Assembly (NCBI RefSeq): GCF_003818115.1
Contig: NZ_RPOI01000004.1
Coordinates: 186,001-250,000 of the forward strand
Direction: 5' to 3'
DNA: 64,000 bases
Origin: Citrobacter youngae
GTDB lineage: Bacteria; Pseudomonadota; Gammaproteobacteria; Enterobacterales; Enterobacteriaceae
Shown here: positions 49,891 through 58,758 of the stretch, in pieces
How positions within the stretch are numbered: the stretch's first letter is position 1
How the letters are laid out: every line of letters starts with the position of its first letter
Notes under the pieces: generated by a model
What the model was told of the DNA's origin: nothing
The model's input: the letters and a program-made list of their open reading frames with translations, nothing else
Database searches by the model: none
Position numbers and translations under genes: made by a program

Positions 49891-52353
49891 TTAAAACCTG
49901 ACATTCAAATCGAAAGCGAGGGAGATATTCCGCTCACGTTTACCGTCGTAGGGGCGTTTATCCCACACCAGCATCACCCCGCCATCTACGACGTTGTTCC
50001 ATTTAAGCCGTTGGCCGTAACCCAACTGGACGATAGCCCCTGCGTCTTCACCTTGTTGCCAGTAGCCGCCCACACCAGCCACTCCCTGCTGTGTCCACAC
50101 GGTGTCATAGTGTCGGTAAAGCACCTGCTCCGCGGTCAAGCCGGGAACTACGGAGAAATCACTTTTGGGGTTGTAATACGGCACATTCTCTTTGGTGTTG
50201 GTGCTACCGCCGATACCCGGGGTAAAGTCCAGCGTGAAGCGCGGTGTCGTCCACATACGCTCTTTTCCGCTAAGTCCGTATTCGAGACGATCGTTACCAT
50301 CCGAGAAATGTGAGGCCGCAAACGACAATTGATACTCTCGCCGTTCGTTTTGGTACCAGCGGACATACATGTCGCCGCCGTTTGCATATACGCCGCTACG
50401 CAGCGCACGCAGTGGCGTATTGCGGGAAAGACGCTCTGCTGACCCACCCACACGCCAGTTATCATTGAAGTCATGCCAGGCTGAAAGACGGCCCCCCATT
50501 TTCTGCCCGTCGCCATAATTACGGCCAGACAGTTCCATTTCGGCCCAGTAATCACGTGAAGTCCATTCAGCACCAGCCGCCAAATCGCGGCTGATGCCCT
50601 TTCCTTCTTCAAACTCGCCGGTGGCAAAGTTGAAACCGGTAAACAGTCGCCAGTTGTCATTAATCGGCGGGCTGTAAATCGCTGTATTGATGTTGAAGTC
50701 ATTCTTACCGCTGACCGGACTATCGGAGGAGATCCCCTGCGTACCGCTGATACGCACTTCCGACATTTTGTGCACATCACGGATCCGTGCCAGGCGCAGC
50801 GTCGCTTCGTCATCCGGGCTACGGGCGATGACATCATCGGTCAGCTCATCGGCCTGTTTCCACTCCTGAAGATCCAGCGCCACATAGGCCTGCTGACGCT
50901 CCAGCTCCAGGTTGCTGGGCTCGATCACTTCCGCAAGCTTTAACTCTTTTTCCGCCGCATGTGGCAATCCACGGGCTTCCAAAACGGAAGCATAGGTTAT
51001 GCGCAACCCCTGGTTACCGGACCCCGTTCGTGCCAGATGTTCTGAGAGTTTTTCTGCCTCAGGCAGTTCATTGGCAGCAAGATGATATTGCGTCAGCAGC
51101 GTCTGCCCGAGCAGCCAGTTATCGTTAGGCTGTGGCGTTGGCGAGCCGTAGATACGACGCAGATACGGGCTCTCTTTGATCAAGTCATCAACTTGTTTTT
51201 TAGCGGCATCAAAGTTTTCATTATCAATATGCGCATAGAACAGATCCTGTTGATCTTCAGGACTGAGCGGCGTCACAGGGATAGGTCCGTTCGGATAATA
51301 GATGCTCGCCAGCATTGCTTCGGTCTTTTCCGGCTGACGTTCGCTGAGCCACGCCGAAGCCACCCAACGTTTGGCATAGTTGGGCACTTCACCGTCCGCG
51401 GAAAGGGATTCGTACTCCTGAATCACGTCGGCAGTGCGCTTACGCACCAGCAGGGCCCCCATGCGGTCAATCCTCGCCCGACGCACATCCCCCTGAGCTG
51501 CGGGTTCATCTTTCCAGGCTGCCAGCAACTGGTCATAGCGGGCAAGCGCTTTATCCGCCACGATAAAACGCTCATCTTCATTTCGTGCAGAAGTATAAGA
51601 AGCGCGCACCTTTTCGGCTGCAGCATCAAGCGCCAGACGCCGCTTAACGGGGTCAGATGTCGGAACCACTTCCGTCAGTCCCAACGCCGGTTCAGCAACA
51701 CGGTTGGCTGACAGCGCTGACAACAGCGTGGATTTCGCATTTTTGTTACCCGGATCAACTTCATCCGCCTGGCTGGCGACTAACAGCGCATCCCAGTTTT
51801 TACCCTGTGAATGATACACATAGGCAAGCAGTGCATCAGAGTCAGCCCCCGGATGCGCGCGTGCCCATTTATTCGCTTCAGTCAGGGCCTGCTGATTGTA
51901 ACGTGCATCCGCCAGCGTCATGATCCAGCCAGTACGCACATCGGCGTTCTCAGGCTCTTCCTGTACAACGCTCTCCCAGAGCGCTAATGATTCATTCCAG
52001 CTCTTCTGATTGCGATACGCACGTGCAGCGGCCACTTTGCCGCGTGCGGGCACTTCCATCTGTCCACGATACCTTTGCCAGATATCAATGGTTGCTTTAT
52101 CGTTGTTATCAACCCAACTGGATACTTGCAGCCAGTCAGCCACCTGATTTGGCGTTAACGCACTTTTCTTTCCCTGCTCCTCAAGGTAGCGCAATAACGG
52201 TGTGCTATTACCACCTCGCGCTTCAATAATCAACGCATCGTAATCTGATACTGCTGCAGAGGCTTGCATTGGGAAAAAAACGCTTGCCGTAAATAAACAG
52301 GTTACTGACTTGAAGCGTTTAATAAAGTTGGCATGTCGACGCATACTGAACAT
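49891..52353 (-). CDS. pgaA: Outer-membrane PNAG export porin PgaA
   Basis: 820-residue protein with a signal peptide (hydrophobic stretch ending MQASAAV), a periplasmic TPR superhelix (about residues 40-510) and a C-terminal beta-barrel ending in LAFDLNVRF with terminal Phe. It exports de-acetylated poly-GlcNAc. It is 13 residues longer than E. coli PgaA (807) and its sequence is markedly divergent from what I recall of E. coli. The start at 52353 has AAGGG upstream; a Met three codons further is possible. Confidence 0.93.
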   Translation of the reverse strand: MFSMRRHANFIKRFKSVTCLFTASVFFPMQASAAVSDYDALIIEARGGNSTPLLRYLEEQGKKSALTPNQVADWLQVSSWVDNNDKATIDIWQRYRGQMEVPARGKVAAARAYRNQKSWNESLALWESVVQEEPENADVRTGWIMTLADARYNQQALTEANKWARAHPGADSDALLAYVYHSQGKNWDALLVASQADEVDPGNKNAKSTLLSALSANRVAEPALGLTEVVPTSDPVKRRLALDAAAEKVRASYTSARNEDERFIVADKALARYDQLLAAWKDEPAAQGDVRRARIDRMGALLVRKRTADVIQEYESLSADGEVPNYAKRWVASAWLSERQPEKTEAMLASIYYPNGPIPVTPLSPEDQQDLFYAHIDNENFDAAKKQVDDLIKESPYLRRIYGSPTPQPNDNWLLGQTLLTQYHLAANELPEAEKLSEHLARTGSGNQGLRITYASVLEARGLPHAAEKELKLAEVIEPSNLELERQQAYVALDLQEWKQADELTDDVIARSPDDEATLRLARIRDVHKMSEVRISGTQGISSDSPVSGKNDFNINTAIYSPPINDNWRLFTGFNFATGEFEEGKGISRDLAAGAEWTSRDYWAEMELSGRNYGDGQKMGGRLSAWHDFNDNWRVGGSAERLSRNTPLRALRSGVYANGGDMYVRWYQNERREYQLSFAASHFSDGNDRLEYGLSGKERMWTTPRFTLDFTPGIGGSTNTKENVPYYNPKSDFSVVPGLTAEQVLYRHYDTVWTQQGVAGVGGYWQQGEDAGAIVQLGYGQRLKWNNVVDGGVMLVWDKRPYDGKRERNISLAFDLNVRF

Positions 52354-53193
52354 ATCTGCCCTTATATCTTACATCATAGTAAAAATAAGCGTTTTCAATA
52401 AGTTATAGTCATTCCATGACGGTTGCCGACCATGTAAAGTGCACTGCCGCTTATTTCGTAATATGGCTAAAAATCATTTAATTCTTTCGTCTTATTGACT
52501 CCCTATGACTCGTCCACTCGTCGTTGAGAGGCTGGCGAAAGCTCAGGAATTTTATCACTCAGTGTGGGGTCTTGCTATGTTATAAGAAAACTCTTAGGCA
52601 AAAAAAGTATTTTAAACCAAATTATCCTAATACTCTTGGGATCGAATACTGGATTTAGATTAAGTTTCCGTGACGAAACCACGTAACGATGATAACTATT
52701 ATCAGCAAATATAGAAACACCAGGTAACTGTTTGCCTGATAAGCATTTTGAAAATTGACAGGAAAAACCTGATAATTAACAGTAACTGATAACACTATAA
52801 ATAACATCAGTTAATTTTAAACGGCTAAGTTTCAGGGTTAAATCGGCAACATAACACCAGGCAAAAAGAATTAGGTAAAGATATAACAAAATGAAATTAA
52901 AGGGCTTTATGAGCAGTATGTTTATCACCTACCAAAAATGGCATTGTGGAATACCTCAATGAACTACCACAGGCAATTGTTAATTCCACTACGCCCAAGT
53001 GTATTTATCATTCCGTAAAACTGTACTTATCTATTTGTTAAATTATTGGCGATATCAACGACAATCAATTTTACCCTTACAAAATACAAGCCTAATACTA
53101 TTGAATGATGTCCATTGAGCCATAAGCTTTTACGCTTACCCTTTCCGCATTCTTTCAGGTAATCTGGCAAAAGATGCCAACGGGAACTGGTCA
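52354..53193. other. 840-bp AT-rich gap upstream of pgaA
   Basis: No convincing gene on either strand. It should hold the pgaA promoter and leader. In E. coli the pgaA leader is long and bound by CsrA at GGA motifs, and NhaR activates it; here I see only scattered GGA on the minus strand, for example near 52500 and 52514. Poly-A/T runs suggest H-NS binding. Divergent promoter for the GNAT gene at the right end. Confidence 0.6.
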
Positions 53194-53730
53194 ATGAAAA
53201 TCGTTAACGCAGAAGAAAAGCACATCCCCGCTATCCATACTATCTACGCACATCATGTTCTTCACGGGACGGCCAGTTTTGAGACTAACCCGCCAGATTC
53301 TCACGAAATGCTTGTTCGCCTGACTAAGATCCGCGAGCTGGGGTTGCCGTGGGTTGTGGCCCTGCAGGACGAAAAAGTCATCGGCTACTGTTATCTCACT
53401 CGCTACCGTGAACGCTATGCCTACCGTTATACGCTCGAAGACTCGATTTATATTGATCCGACAGCACAACGTCAGGGCGCGGGCAAAGCGCTACTACACC
53501 ATGTCATTACATGGGCAGAAACACACGGCTACCGACAGATGATTGCCATCGTCGGCGACAGCAATAATCAGGGATCGCTGAAAGTCCACCAGCAGGTCGG
53601 ATTTATGGAGGTCGGCACGCTAAAGAATATTGGCTTCAAGCATGGTCGCTGGCTCGATACCGTATTGCTACAACGTAATCTGGGTGAAGGTAACAGCACA
53701 CTGCCGCCCGACGCTGGCATGATGCTCTGA
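53194..53730 (+). CDS. GNAT acetyltransferase, phosphinothricin/methionine-sulfoximine type
   Basis: 178-residue GNAT protein of the PAT/MddA/YncA group. Motifs: IYAHHVLHGTASFET (substrate loop), VIGYCYLTRYRERYAYRYTLEDSIYID, QRQGAGKALLHHV (acetyl-CoA loop) and NNQGSLKVHQQVGFMEVGTLKNIGFKHGRWLDTVLLQ, which is highly characteristic. Such enzymes acetylate toxic glutamate analogues. It is monocistronic, with about 270 bp to the next gene, and is not part of the E. coli backbone at this position. Confidence 0.88.
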   Translation: MKIVNAEEKHIPAIHTIYAHHVLHGTASFETNPPDSHEMLVRLTKIRELGLPWVVALQDEKVIGYCYLTRYRERYAYRYTLEDSIYIDPTAQRQGAGKALLHHVITWAETHGYRQMIAIVGDSNNQGSLKVHQQVGFMEVGTLKNIGFKHGRWLDTVLLQRNLGEGNSTLPPDAGMML

Positions 53731-54002
53731 GGGAAAACGGAGGAGCCCCCCTTAATACTTATTTCAGTCGTTTGCCTGCTTTATCTACCTGCTACTCGCC
53801 ATCTTCCTTTACGAAAATGCCTTTTTGCGCACAACAACACGATACCCAGAGGGGTTTCATCAGATAGATTTCTGTGGTGCAGGACTGGCAAGATGGAATG
53901 ATAAGGTAGATGATTGTTACACTTGAACATGTCAGTATAAACGATTAGAAAATAAAGCTAACCGACTAATTTTATTAGCTAAGCCACATTAAGGAATATG
54001 GG

Positions 54003-54725
54003 ATGTTAAATGCCATTCTGGAAGGTAAAGCGGGAAGAATAACGCTAAATGAAGGGATGCGACAAAGCTGGCGAACTGTTTTTCAGTCCTATGAAGATCT
54101 ACTCACAGCTGCAATCTGGAGCCGGGTTAACTATTTATCACCTGCTGCAATGAGTCATTTCTTTTCTGCATTGACCGGGAAATCCAGGGATGATTGGGGA
54201 GCTTATGAAGCTATCGCTTTCTGGCCAAAATTCGCTTTTCCCGATTCCATTGATGAAAAAATGCAGCCATACACATCTGGTCTGGAACAATTTTCTGAAC
54301 CGGATGTGGTCATCACTTTCGAACATGCGGCACTGATTGTCGAGGTAAAACCACCTGCTGGAGGGATGCAATATCAACAGCAATGGCGAAAAGAACTTTA
54401 TACTTATTTACACGATGATGACGCCAAACCTGTTGTCCATTTTTTAGCTCTGGGCAACTTGCCCGCCGCCGCAAAAACCTGGTTTCACGAATTAGCGACA
54501 GAGTTTCCCCAGGTTGAATTTCATGGACTGGAATGGCGTAGACTCAGAGAAATTTTCCAGCATTCAGAATGGAATGCCCCTCAGGATAAGCGCATCGTTG
54601 CTGATTGCCTGAAAGCCCTTGCTCTGTACGGCATCCGCGAACCACTGCTTCCCTGGCACAGATTTAGTCAATTTCTGACAGAGAATCCCCTCTCCGGCGA
54701 TTTATCACTTATTAAGGAACAATAA
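54003..54725 (+). CDS. PD-(D/E)XK nuclease-like protein, unknown function
   Basis: 240-residue protein that I do not recognise as a named family. A PD-(D/E)XK-like core is visible: EPDVVITFEHAALIVEVKP, with Asp101, Glu114 and Lys116, followed by the helix QQQWRKELYTYL. Hydrophobic beta strand before E-x-K and the spacing fit a nuclease active site. The ATG has AAGGAAT upstream. The stop overlaps the next gene's ATG (TAATG), so both are translated together. It could be a host-defence or DNA-modifying component; nothing else in the sequence shows the role. Confidence 0.7.
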   Translation: MLNAILEGKAGRITLNEGMRQSWRTVFQSYEDLLTAAIWSRVNYLSPAAMSHFFSALTGKSRDDWGAYEAIAFWPKFAFPDSIDEKMQPYTSGLEQFSEPDVVITFEHAALIVEVKPPAGGMQYQQQWRKELYTYLHDDDAKPVVHFLALGNLPAAAKTWFHELATEFPQVEFHGLEWRRLREIFQHSEWNAPQDKRIVADCLKALALYGIREPLLPWHRFSQFLTENPLSGDLSLIKEQ

Positions 54726-55354
54726 TGACACATGATCCCTTTGCTCAGGTTCGTCAGGCTCACCGCATCTGCGGGGCGTATTACCAGCAAATTCTGCCAA
54801 TGATCAATGAGGTTGCGCAGAAAATAGAAACCTCTTTTCTCCTCTGGGATACATGGAGTTTCAATAAACCTCCTCGTCGTGGCGTGAATCCACTGGAGAG
54901 TTGGAAATGGGACTACCTGCCAATGATGGATGTATCATTCGTCTTTGGCAAACAAAAGCAGCCTTCTTTACCGATGTTGATGACCGATTATGTGATTGAT
55001 TTTAAATTGGTTACTGACAGCGAATTAGAATATCACCAGCGCACATCACAGTACCCAAAAGATGAAGAACCACTGGCAACCCGACTGAAAACACCCGCCG
55101 ACAAATCCCAAAGTTATCTGAATATTTATCTCTTCTCAGCAGCAAACAATGACACACCGTATTCCTCTCCAGAAGAGATGTGGGACAGCTATGAGGGCTA
55201 TCCTGATACCCATTCCAAAGTACAATTTTCTGACAATAACCAAATTCGCGGTATCGGATTTTCAGTGCCGCTGATAGATATCGCGAACGACAATGGAGTG
55301 AATCTACTGGTGGAAAAAATTTTGGAACATAGAGAATATCTCATGCAAGGATAA
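54725..55354 (+). CDS. Unknown protein coupled to the nuclease-like gene
   Basis: 209-residue protein without recognised family. It is rich in Trp/Tyr/Asp in the first half (LLWDTWSFNKPPRRGVNPLESWKWDYLPMMD), with no signal peptide or membrane segment, and ends in a charged helix (LLVEKILEHREYLMQG). The ATG overlaps the stop of the nuclease-like gene (TAATG). The pair is followed by a strong hairpin at 55446. It may be a partner, inhibitor or specificity subunit. Confidence 0.7.
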   Translation: MTHDPFAQVRQAHRICGAYYQQILPMINEVAQKIETSFLLWDTWSFNKPPRRGVNPLESWKWDYLPMMDVSFVFGKQKQPSLPMLMTDYVIDFKLVTDSELEYHQRTSQYPKDEEPLATRLKTPADKSQSYLNIYLFSAANNDTPYSSPEEMWDSYEGYPDTHSKVQFSDNNQIRGIGFSVPLIDIANDNGVNLLVEKILEHREYLMQG

Positions 55355-55445
55355 CCTGTTATCGCAGGATAACTTAATTTTTATAAGTGTTATCAGAGAT
55401 TGAGCGGGTAATATTAAATCCAATATATCCTTATAATTCCAAAGT

Positions 55446-55487
55446 GATGCAGGGGGATTATTCAATAGAGAATAGTCCCCCTGCATC
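55446..55487. terminator. Long hairpin after the two-gene unit
   Basis: GATGCAGGGGGA pairs perfectly with TCCCCCTGCATC (12 bp), extended by further A-T pairs toward the loop AATAGA. It lies about 90 bp past the stop codon and is the likely end of the nuclease-like transcript, although no U run follows directly. Confidence 0.65.
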
Positions 55488-55592
55488 TCCCTATCGTTCT
55501 ATAAATGGGACACTGCTTCCCACTTTTCAATCTGGACGGGTTATAACACATGAATTATAAATGCATCTGTTTTTTATCTCTGAGGTTACACC

Positions 55593-56159
55593 ATGAACAA
55601 GAACATATTGATCGCAATATGCGCATTAGGTTTTGTGAATATTGCACATGCCGAAGTATATAAATTGGATAGTACGCATACGAATGCGACATTTAATATC
55701 GACCATTTTCAGACATCAACCAACCATGGTGGCTTTTACTCCATCAGCGGAGAAGTGAAATATCTTCCAGAGAAACAGCAAGGTGAAATGCAGGTAACCA
55801 TTCCTGTTAAGTCTCTAAATACCGGTCTGGAAGCATTTGATAAACATATCCGTAGCAGCGATATACTCGATGCAGAAAAACATCCGAATATTGTATTCAA
55901 ATCAACAAAATGGAACTTCTCTGAGGGCAAACCCGCCTCTATTGAAGGGATGTTGACGATGAAGGGTGTTACTAAACCTGTCACGTTAACGACGACCAAA
56001 TTCGGCTGCTATATGAGTCCGGTTTTCAATGCTCAGGTCTGCGGTGGCGATTTCTCTGCAAAAATTGATCGTACCCTATGGGGTGTTGATTATCTCGTCA
56101 ACATAGGAATGAGCAAAACAGTTGATATTAGTATTCAGGCTGAAGCAATACGCCAATAA
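55593..56159 (+). CDS. Exported YceI-family protein
   Basis: 188-residue YceI-like (lipocalin-fold) protein with signal peptide MNKNILIAICALGFVNIAHA cleaved before EVYKLDSTHT. The fold is typical: HTNATFNIDHFQTSTNHGGF, GEMQVTIPVKSLNTGLEAFDKHIRSSDILDAEKHPNIVFKST, and ending SKTVDISIQAEAIRQ. Family members bind isoprenoid lipids in the periplasm. It is followed after 13 bp by the exported flavoenzyme gene, so the two probably form an operon. Its AT-rich sequence is unlike the backbone. It is a paralogue, not the yceI locus itself. Confidence 0.9.
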   Translation: MNKNILIAICALGFVNIAHAEVYKLDSTHTNATFNIDHFQTSTNHGGFYSISGEVKYLPEKQQGEMQVTIPVKSLNTGLEAFDKHIRSSDILDAEKHPNIVFKSTKWNFSEGKPASIEGMLTMKGVTKPVTLTTTKFGCYMSPVFNAQVCGGDFSAKIDRTLWGVDYLVNIGMSKTVDISIQAEAIRQ

Positions 56160-56172
56160 CAAGGAAGTAAGA

Positions 56173-57375
56173 GTGAAAGTGAATAAAACAGTTCTGGCCA
56201 TAGCCTCTATGGCTATGATGATTTCATCGGGTATGGCGCAAGCCGAAGCATATAAAGCCAGCACCGAAGAGCACCCCATTAAAATGGTCAACATTGACGC
56301 TCTTGAAGATCAAGTAAAAGCCAGAATGGAAAAGGGAGCATTTGGTTATATTCGTGGAGGCGCGGAAGATGAAAATAATCTGCGCAGCAATACCGAGAGC
56401 TTTGATAAGAAATTTATCGTTCCTCGAGTATTGCAAGGTATTGAATTAAAAAATATCAATCTTTCAACCAGCTTGCTGGGCATTCCGCTAAAAACCCCCA
56501 TAATCCAGGCGCCAATGGCAGCCCAGGGTCTGGCGCACGAAGCCGGTGAACTTGCCACAGCCCGAGGAATGGCCCAGGTAGGTTCAATTTTCTCTTTAAG
56601 CACCTACGGAAATAAAACCATTGAAGACGTTTCCAGGGCATCAGAGGGAAATCCGTTTTTCTTCCAGCTTTATATGAGTAAAAACAATAAGTTTAACGAA
56701 TTTATACTGAGTGAAGCAGTTAAGCATGGTGCAAAAGCGATCATTCTGACAGTCGATTCACCTGTTGGTGGATATCGTGAAGACGATATAAAAAATAATT
56801 TCCAGTTCCCTCTCGGCTTTGCAAATCTTGAGATGTTTGCGAAGCAGAGTGATGACGGTTCAAAAACAGGCAAAGGTTCTGGTATCAGCGAAATTTACGC
56901 ACAAGCCAAACAAGCCTTCACACCGGAAGATATTAAATACGTTCACCAAATCTCCGGTTTGCCGGTCATTGTGAAAGGAATTCAATCGCCGGAAGATGCA
57001 GAGATTGCTATTAAGGCCGGAGCTGCAGCTATCTGGGTTTCTAACCACGGGGGAAGGCAACTCGATAGTGGGCCATCCTCATTTGATGTATTGCCCTCTA
57101 TCGCAAAAGTGGTAAATAAACGCGTACCCATTATTTTTGATAGTGGTGTACGTCGTGGCTCACATGTATTTAAAGCTATCGCTAGTGGCGCTGATATCGT
57201 GGCTATTGGGCGTCCTGTCCTGTACGGTCTAAACCTTGGCGGGGCTCAGGGTGTTGCTTCTGTTGTCGAGCAACTCAACAAAGAATTAGTCATCAATATG
57301 ATGCTCGGTGGAACCAAAGATATCGAGCAGGTGAAAAAAAACAAATTGTTGACCTTACGTGATCTGGAAGAATAA
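56173..57375 (+). CDS. Exported FMN-dependent alpha-hydroxy-acid oxidase (lactate-oxidase-like)
   Basis: 400-residue protein of the lactate oxidase/glycolate oxidase family with a Sec signal peptide (residues 1-24, ending MAQA before EAYK). The catalytic set is present: GFGYIRGGAEDE, IIQAPMAAQGLAH, FFQLYMSK, LTVDSPVGGYREDD, VKGIQSPEDAE, WVSNHGGRQLD with catalytic His and Arg, and FDSGVRRGSHVFKA. The GTG start at 56173 has AAGGA seven bases upstream. It likely oxidises L-lactate or a similar acid, giving H2O2 if an oxidase. Export of an FMN enzyme by Sec is unusual. Confidence 0.87.
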   Translation: MKVNKTVLAIASMAMMISSGMAQAEAYKASTEEHPIKMVNIDALEDQVKARMEKGAFGYIRGGAEDENNLRSNTESFDKKFIVPRVLQGIELKNINLSTSLLGIPLKTPIIQAPMAAQGLAHEAGELATARGMAQVGSIFSLSTYGNKTIEDVSRASEGNPFFFQLYMSKNNKFNEFILSEAVKHGAKAIILTVDSPVGGYREDDIKNNFQFPLGFANLEMFAKQSDDGSKTGKGSGISEIYAQAKQAFTPEDIKYVHQISGLPVIVKGIQSPEDAEIAIKAGAAAIWVSNHGGRQLDSGPSSFDVLPSIAKVVNKRVPIIFDSGVRRGSHVFKAIASGADIVAIGRPVLYGLNLGGAQGVASVVEQLNKELVINMMLGGTKDIEQVKKNKLLTLRDLEE

Positions 57376-57461
57376 GAGCATACTTTGGGTTAACGGTGTG
57401 GAATATTAACCCCTCTACTCTACTCACCAGAGACATTATTAAAAAATAGATAATAATGCTG

Positions 57462-57486
57462 AATACCGGCCACTATGGCCGGTATT
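57462..57486 (+). terminator. Terminator after the flavoenzyme gene
   Basis: AATACCGGCC and GGCCGGTATT form a perfect 10-bp stem with loop ACTAT, followed by TTATTTATT. It ends the YceI-flavoenzyme transcript. Confidence 0.85.
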
Positions 57487-57515
57487 TTATTTATTCACCA
57501 TGGAGGAAAAATACC

Positions 57516-57593
57516 TTAATAGCCAAAGTGCAAGCCGACCCCGTAAAGCGCATATCCCATAGTGAAATCACTCAGTCGCCCTGAGGGAGTACA
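57516..57593 (-). pseudogene. 3' remnant of an outer-membrane beta-barrel gene
   Basis: On the minus strand, a short open frame ends with TPSGRLSDFTMGYALYGVGL and HFGY before a TAA at 57516-57518. The alternating hydrophobic pattern with terminal aromatic residue resembles the last strands of an outer-membrane barrel protein. No start or upstream part exists; the frame is closed by a stop near 57610. Probably a fragment left by a deletion at the glyU end of the island. Family not identified. Confidence 0.4.
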
Positions 57594-57679
57594 ATTGAGT
57601 TCAATAGACTAATAGAATGCTATAACTGCTGATTTATCAAGAGAAAATTGAGTTTGGTAGACTTCAGTAGACTTGAGTT

Positions 57680-57753
57680 TGGAGCGGGCGAAGGGAATCG
57701 AACCCTCGTATAGAGCTTGGGAAGCTCTCGTTCTACCATTGAACTACGCCCGC
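57680..57753 (-). tRNA. glyU: tRNA-Gly (CCC)
   Basis: 74-nt minus-strand gene beginning GCGGGCGTAGTTCAATGG and ending in encoded CCA. Anticodon loop CTTCCCAAG gives anticodon CCC; the acceptor stem GCGGGCG/CGCCCGC and T-loop GGTTCGATTCC are complete. It is the position of E. coli glyU, next to ygeR, and a known type of integration target. No duplicated 3' end was noticed elsewhere in the window. Confidence 0.97.
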
Positions 57754-57833
57754 GAAGAGGTGCGTGGGCCATTATAGACCTTACGCACCCTCTGACAAGC
57801 CCAAACTATGCTAACTGCTGATAAAATAGCCTG

Positions 57834-58592
57834 TTAGCACTTAGGTTTACTCCCCTGCGGCGGTAAATAACGTAGCGGATCAATCGCCGTTGCGCGATAG
57901 CGAATCTGGAAGTGCAGGCGTACAGATGCCGCATCAGTGCTACCCATGGTGGCAATTTTCTGCCCGGCCTTCACGCTCTGCCCGTTGTTCACCAGTAGCG
58001 TATCATTATGCGCATAAGCGGTAATGTAATCCTCACTGTGCTTAATCATGATGAGGTTGCCATAGCCCCGCAGCTGGTTGCCGACATAAACTACCTTCCC
58101 TGCTCCCGCCGCATAAACCGGTGTGCCGCGCGCAGCTGAGATATCAATACCCTTGTTGCCGCCATCCGCCGTTGAATAAGGCAGGATCACTTTACCGCTG
58201 GCAGGCCACAACCAGCAGCGTTGCCCCACCGGCGGCCAGGATGACTGCGGCACGGATGAAGATGGTCTGACAGTTGCCGTTTTAGTCGAGGATTTCTTGG
58301 TTGTTTTGCCAGAGCTTGAACTGGTTTTCGCGCCGCCGCTGACCTTCAGCCTTTGCCCTACTTCGATGGTATAGGGTGGTGAAATGTTATTCAGACGGGC
58401 AATCTCTTTCACGCTGGTGCCGGTGGCGCGCGAAATACGGTATAGCGTATCTCCCCGCTTCACGGTATACACGGAGCCGGAATAACTTCCTGTATCAGAC
58501 GACTTACTCCCGGAACAGCCCGCTAACAGCAGACCGGCACACAGCAGCATCACGATACCCAAGCCATTTTTCTTCAGGCGTCCTGCACTCAA
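57834..58592 (-). CDS. ygeR: LysM/M23 lipoprotein YgeR (ActS), amidase activator
   Basis: 252-residue outer-membrane lipoprotein with lipobox LLLAGC, a LysM domain (VYTVKRGDTLYRISRATGTSVKEIARLN...GQRLKV, about residues 40-85) and a C-terminal LytM/M23 domain. Known ActS activates cell-wall amidases such as AmiC. In the LytM domain the zinc ligands are partly replaced, as expected for a degenerate activator (GIDISAARGTPVYAAG). A TTG start at 58592 (AGG seven bases upstream) fits the family; an in-frame ATG at 58610 is the alternative. Confidence 0.92.
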   Translation of the reverse strand: MSAGRLKKNGLGIVMLLCAGLLLAGCSGSKSSDTGSYSGSVYTVKRGDTLYRISRATGTSVKEIARLNNISPPYTIEVGQRLKVSGGAKTSSSSGKTTKKSSTKTATVRPSSSVPQSSWPPVGQRCWLWPASGKVILPYSTADGGNKGIDISAARGTPVYAAGAGKVVYVGNQLRGYGNLIMIKHSEDYITAYAHNDTLLVNNGQSVKAGQKIATMGSTDAASVRLHFQIRYRATAIDPLRYLPPQGSKPKC

Positions 58593-58758
58593 AACAATAC
58601 CTCGCAACATTTTCAGACGCTTTATCATAGCAGCCAGAAACCGGATGCCAAATCATATCGCGTAACGAAGCGTCGGCTCTGGCATTTCACACCCTCTGTT
58701 AATCAATATGACTTAATTAAGCATATAATGTAGGCGCTTAAGATTGAGGGTGGACGCA

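Noticed and set aside
53194..57375. Integrative element with integrase at glyU
   Set aside because: No integrase, transposase or repeated tRNA 3' end was found; only composition and gene content suggest acquisition.
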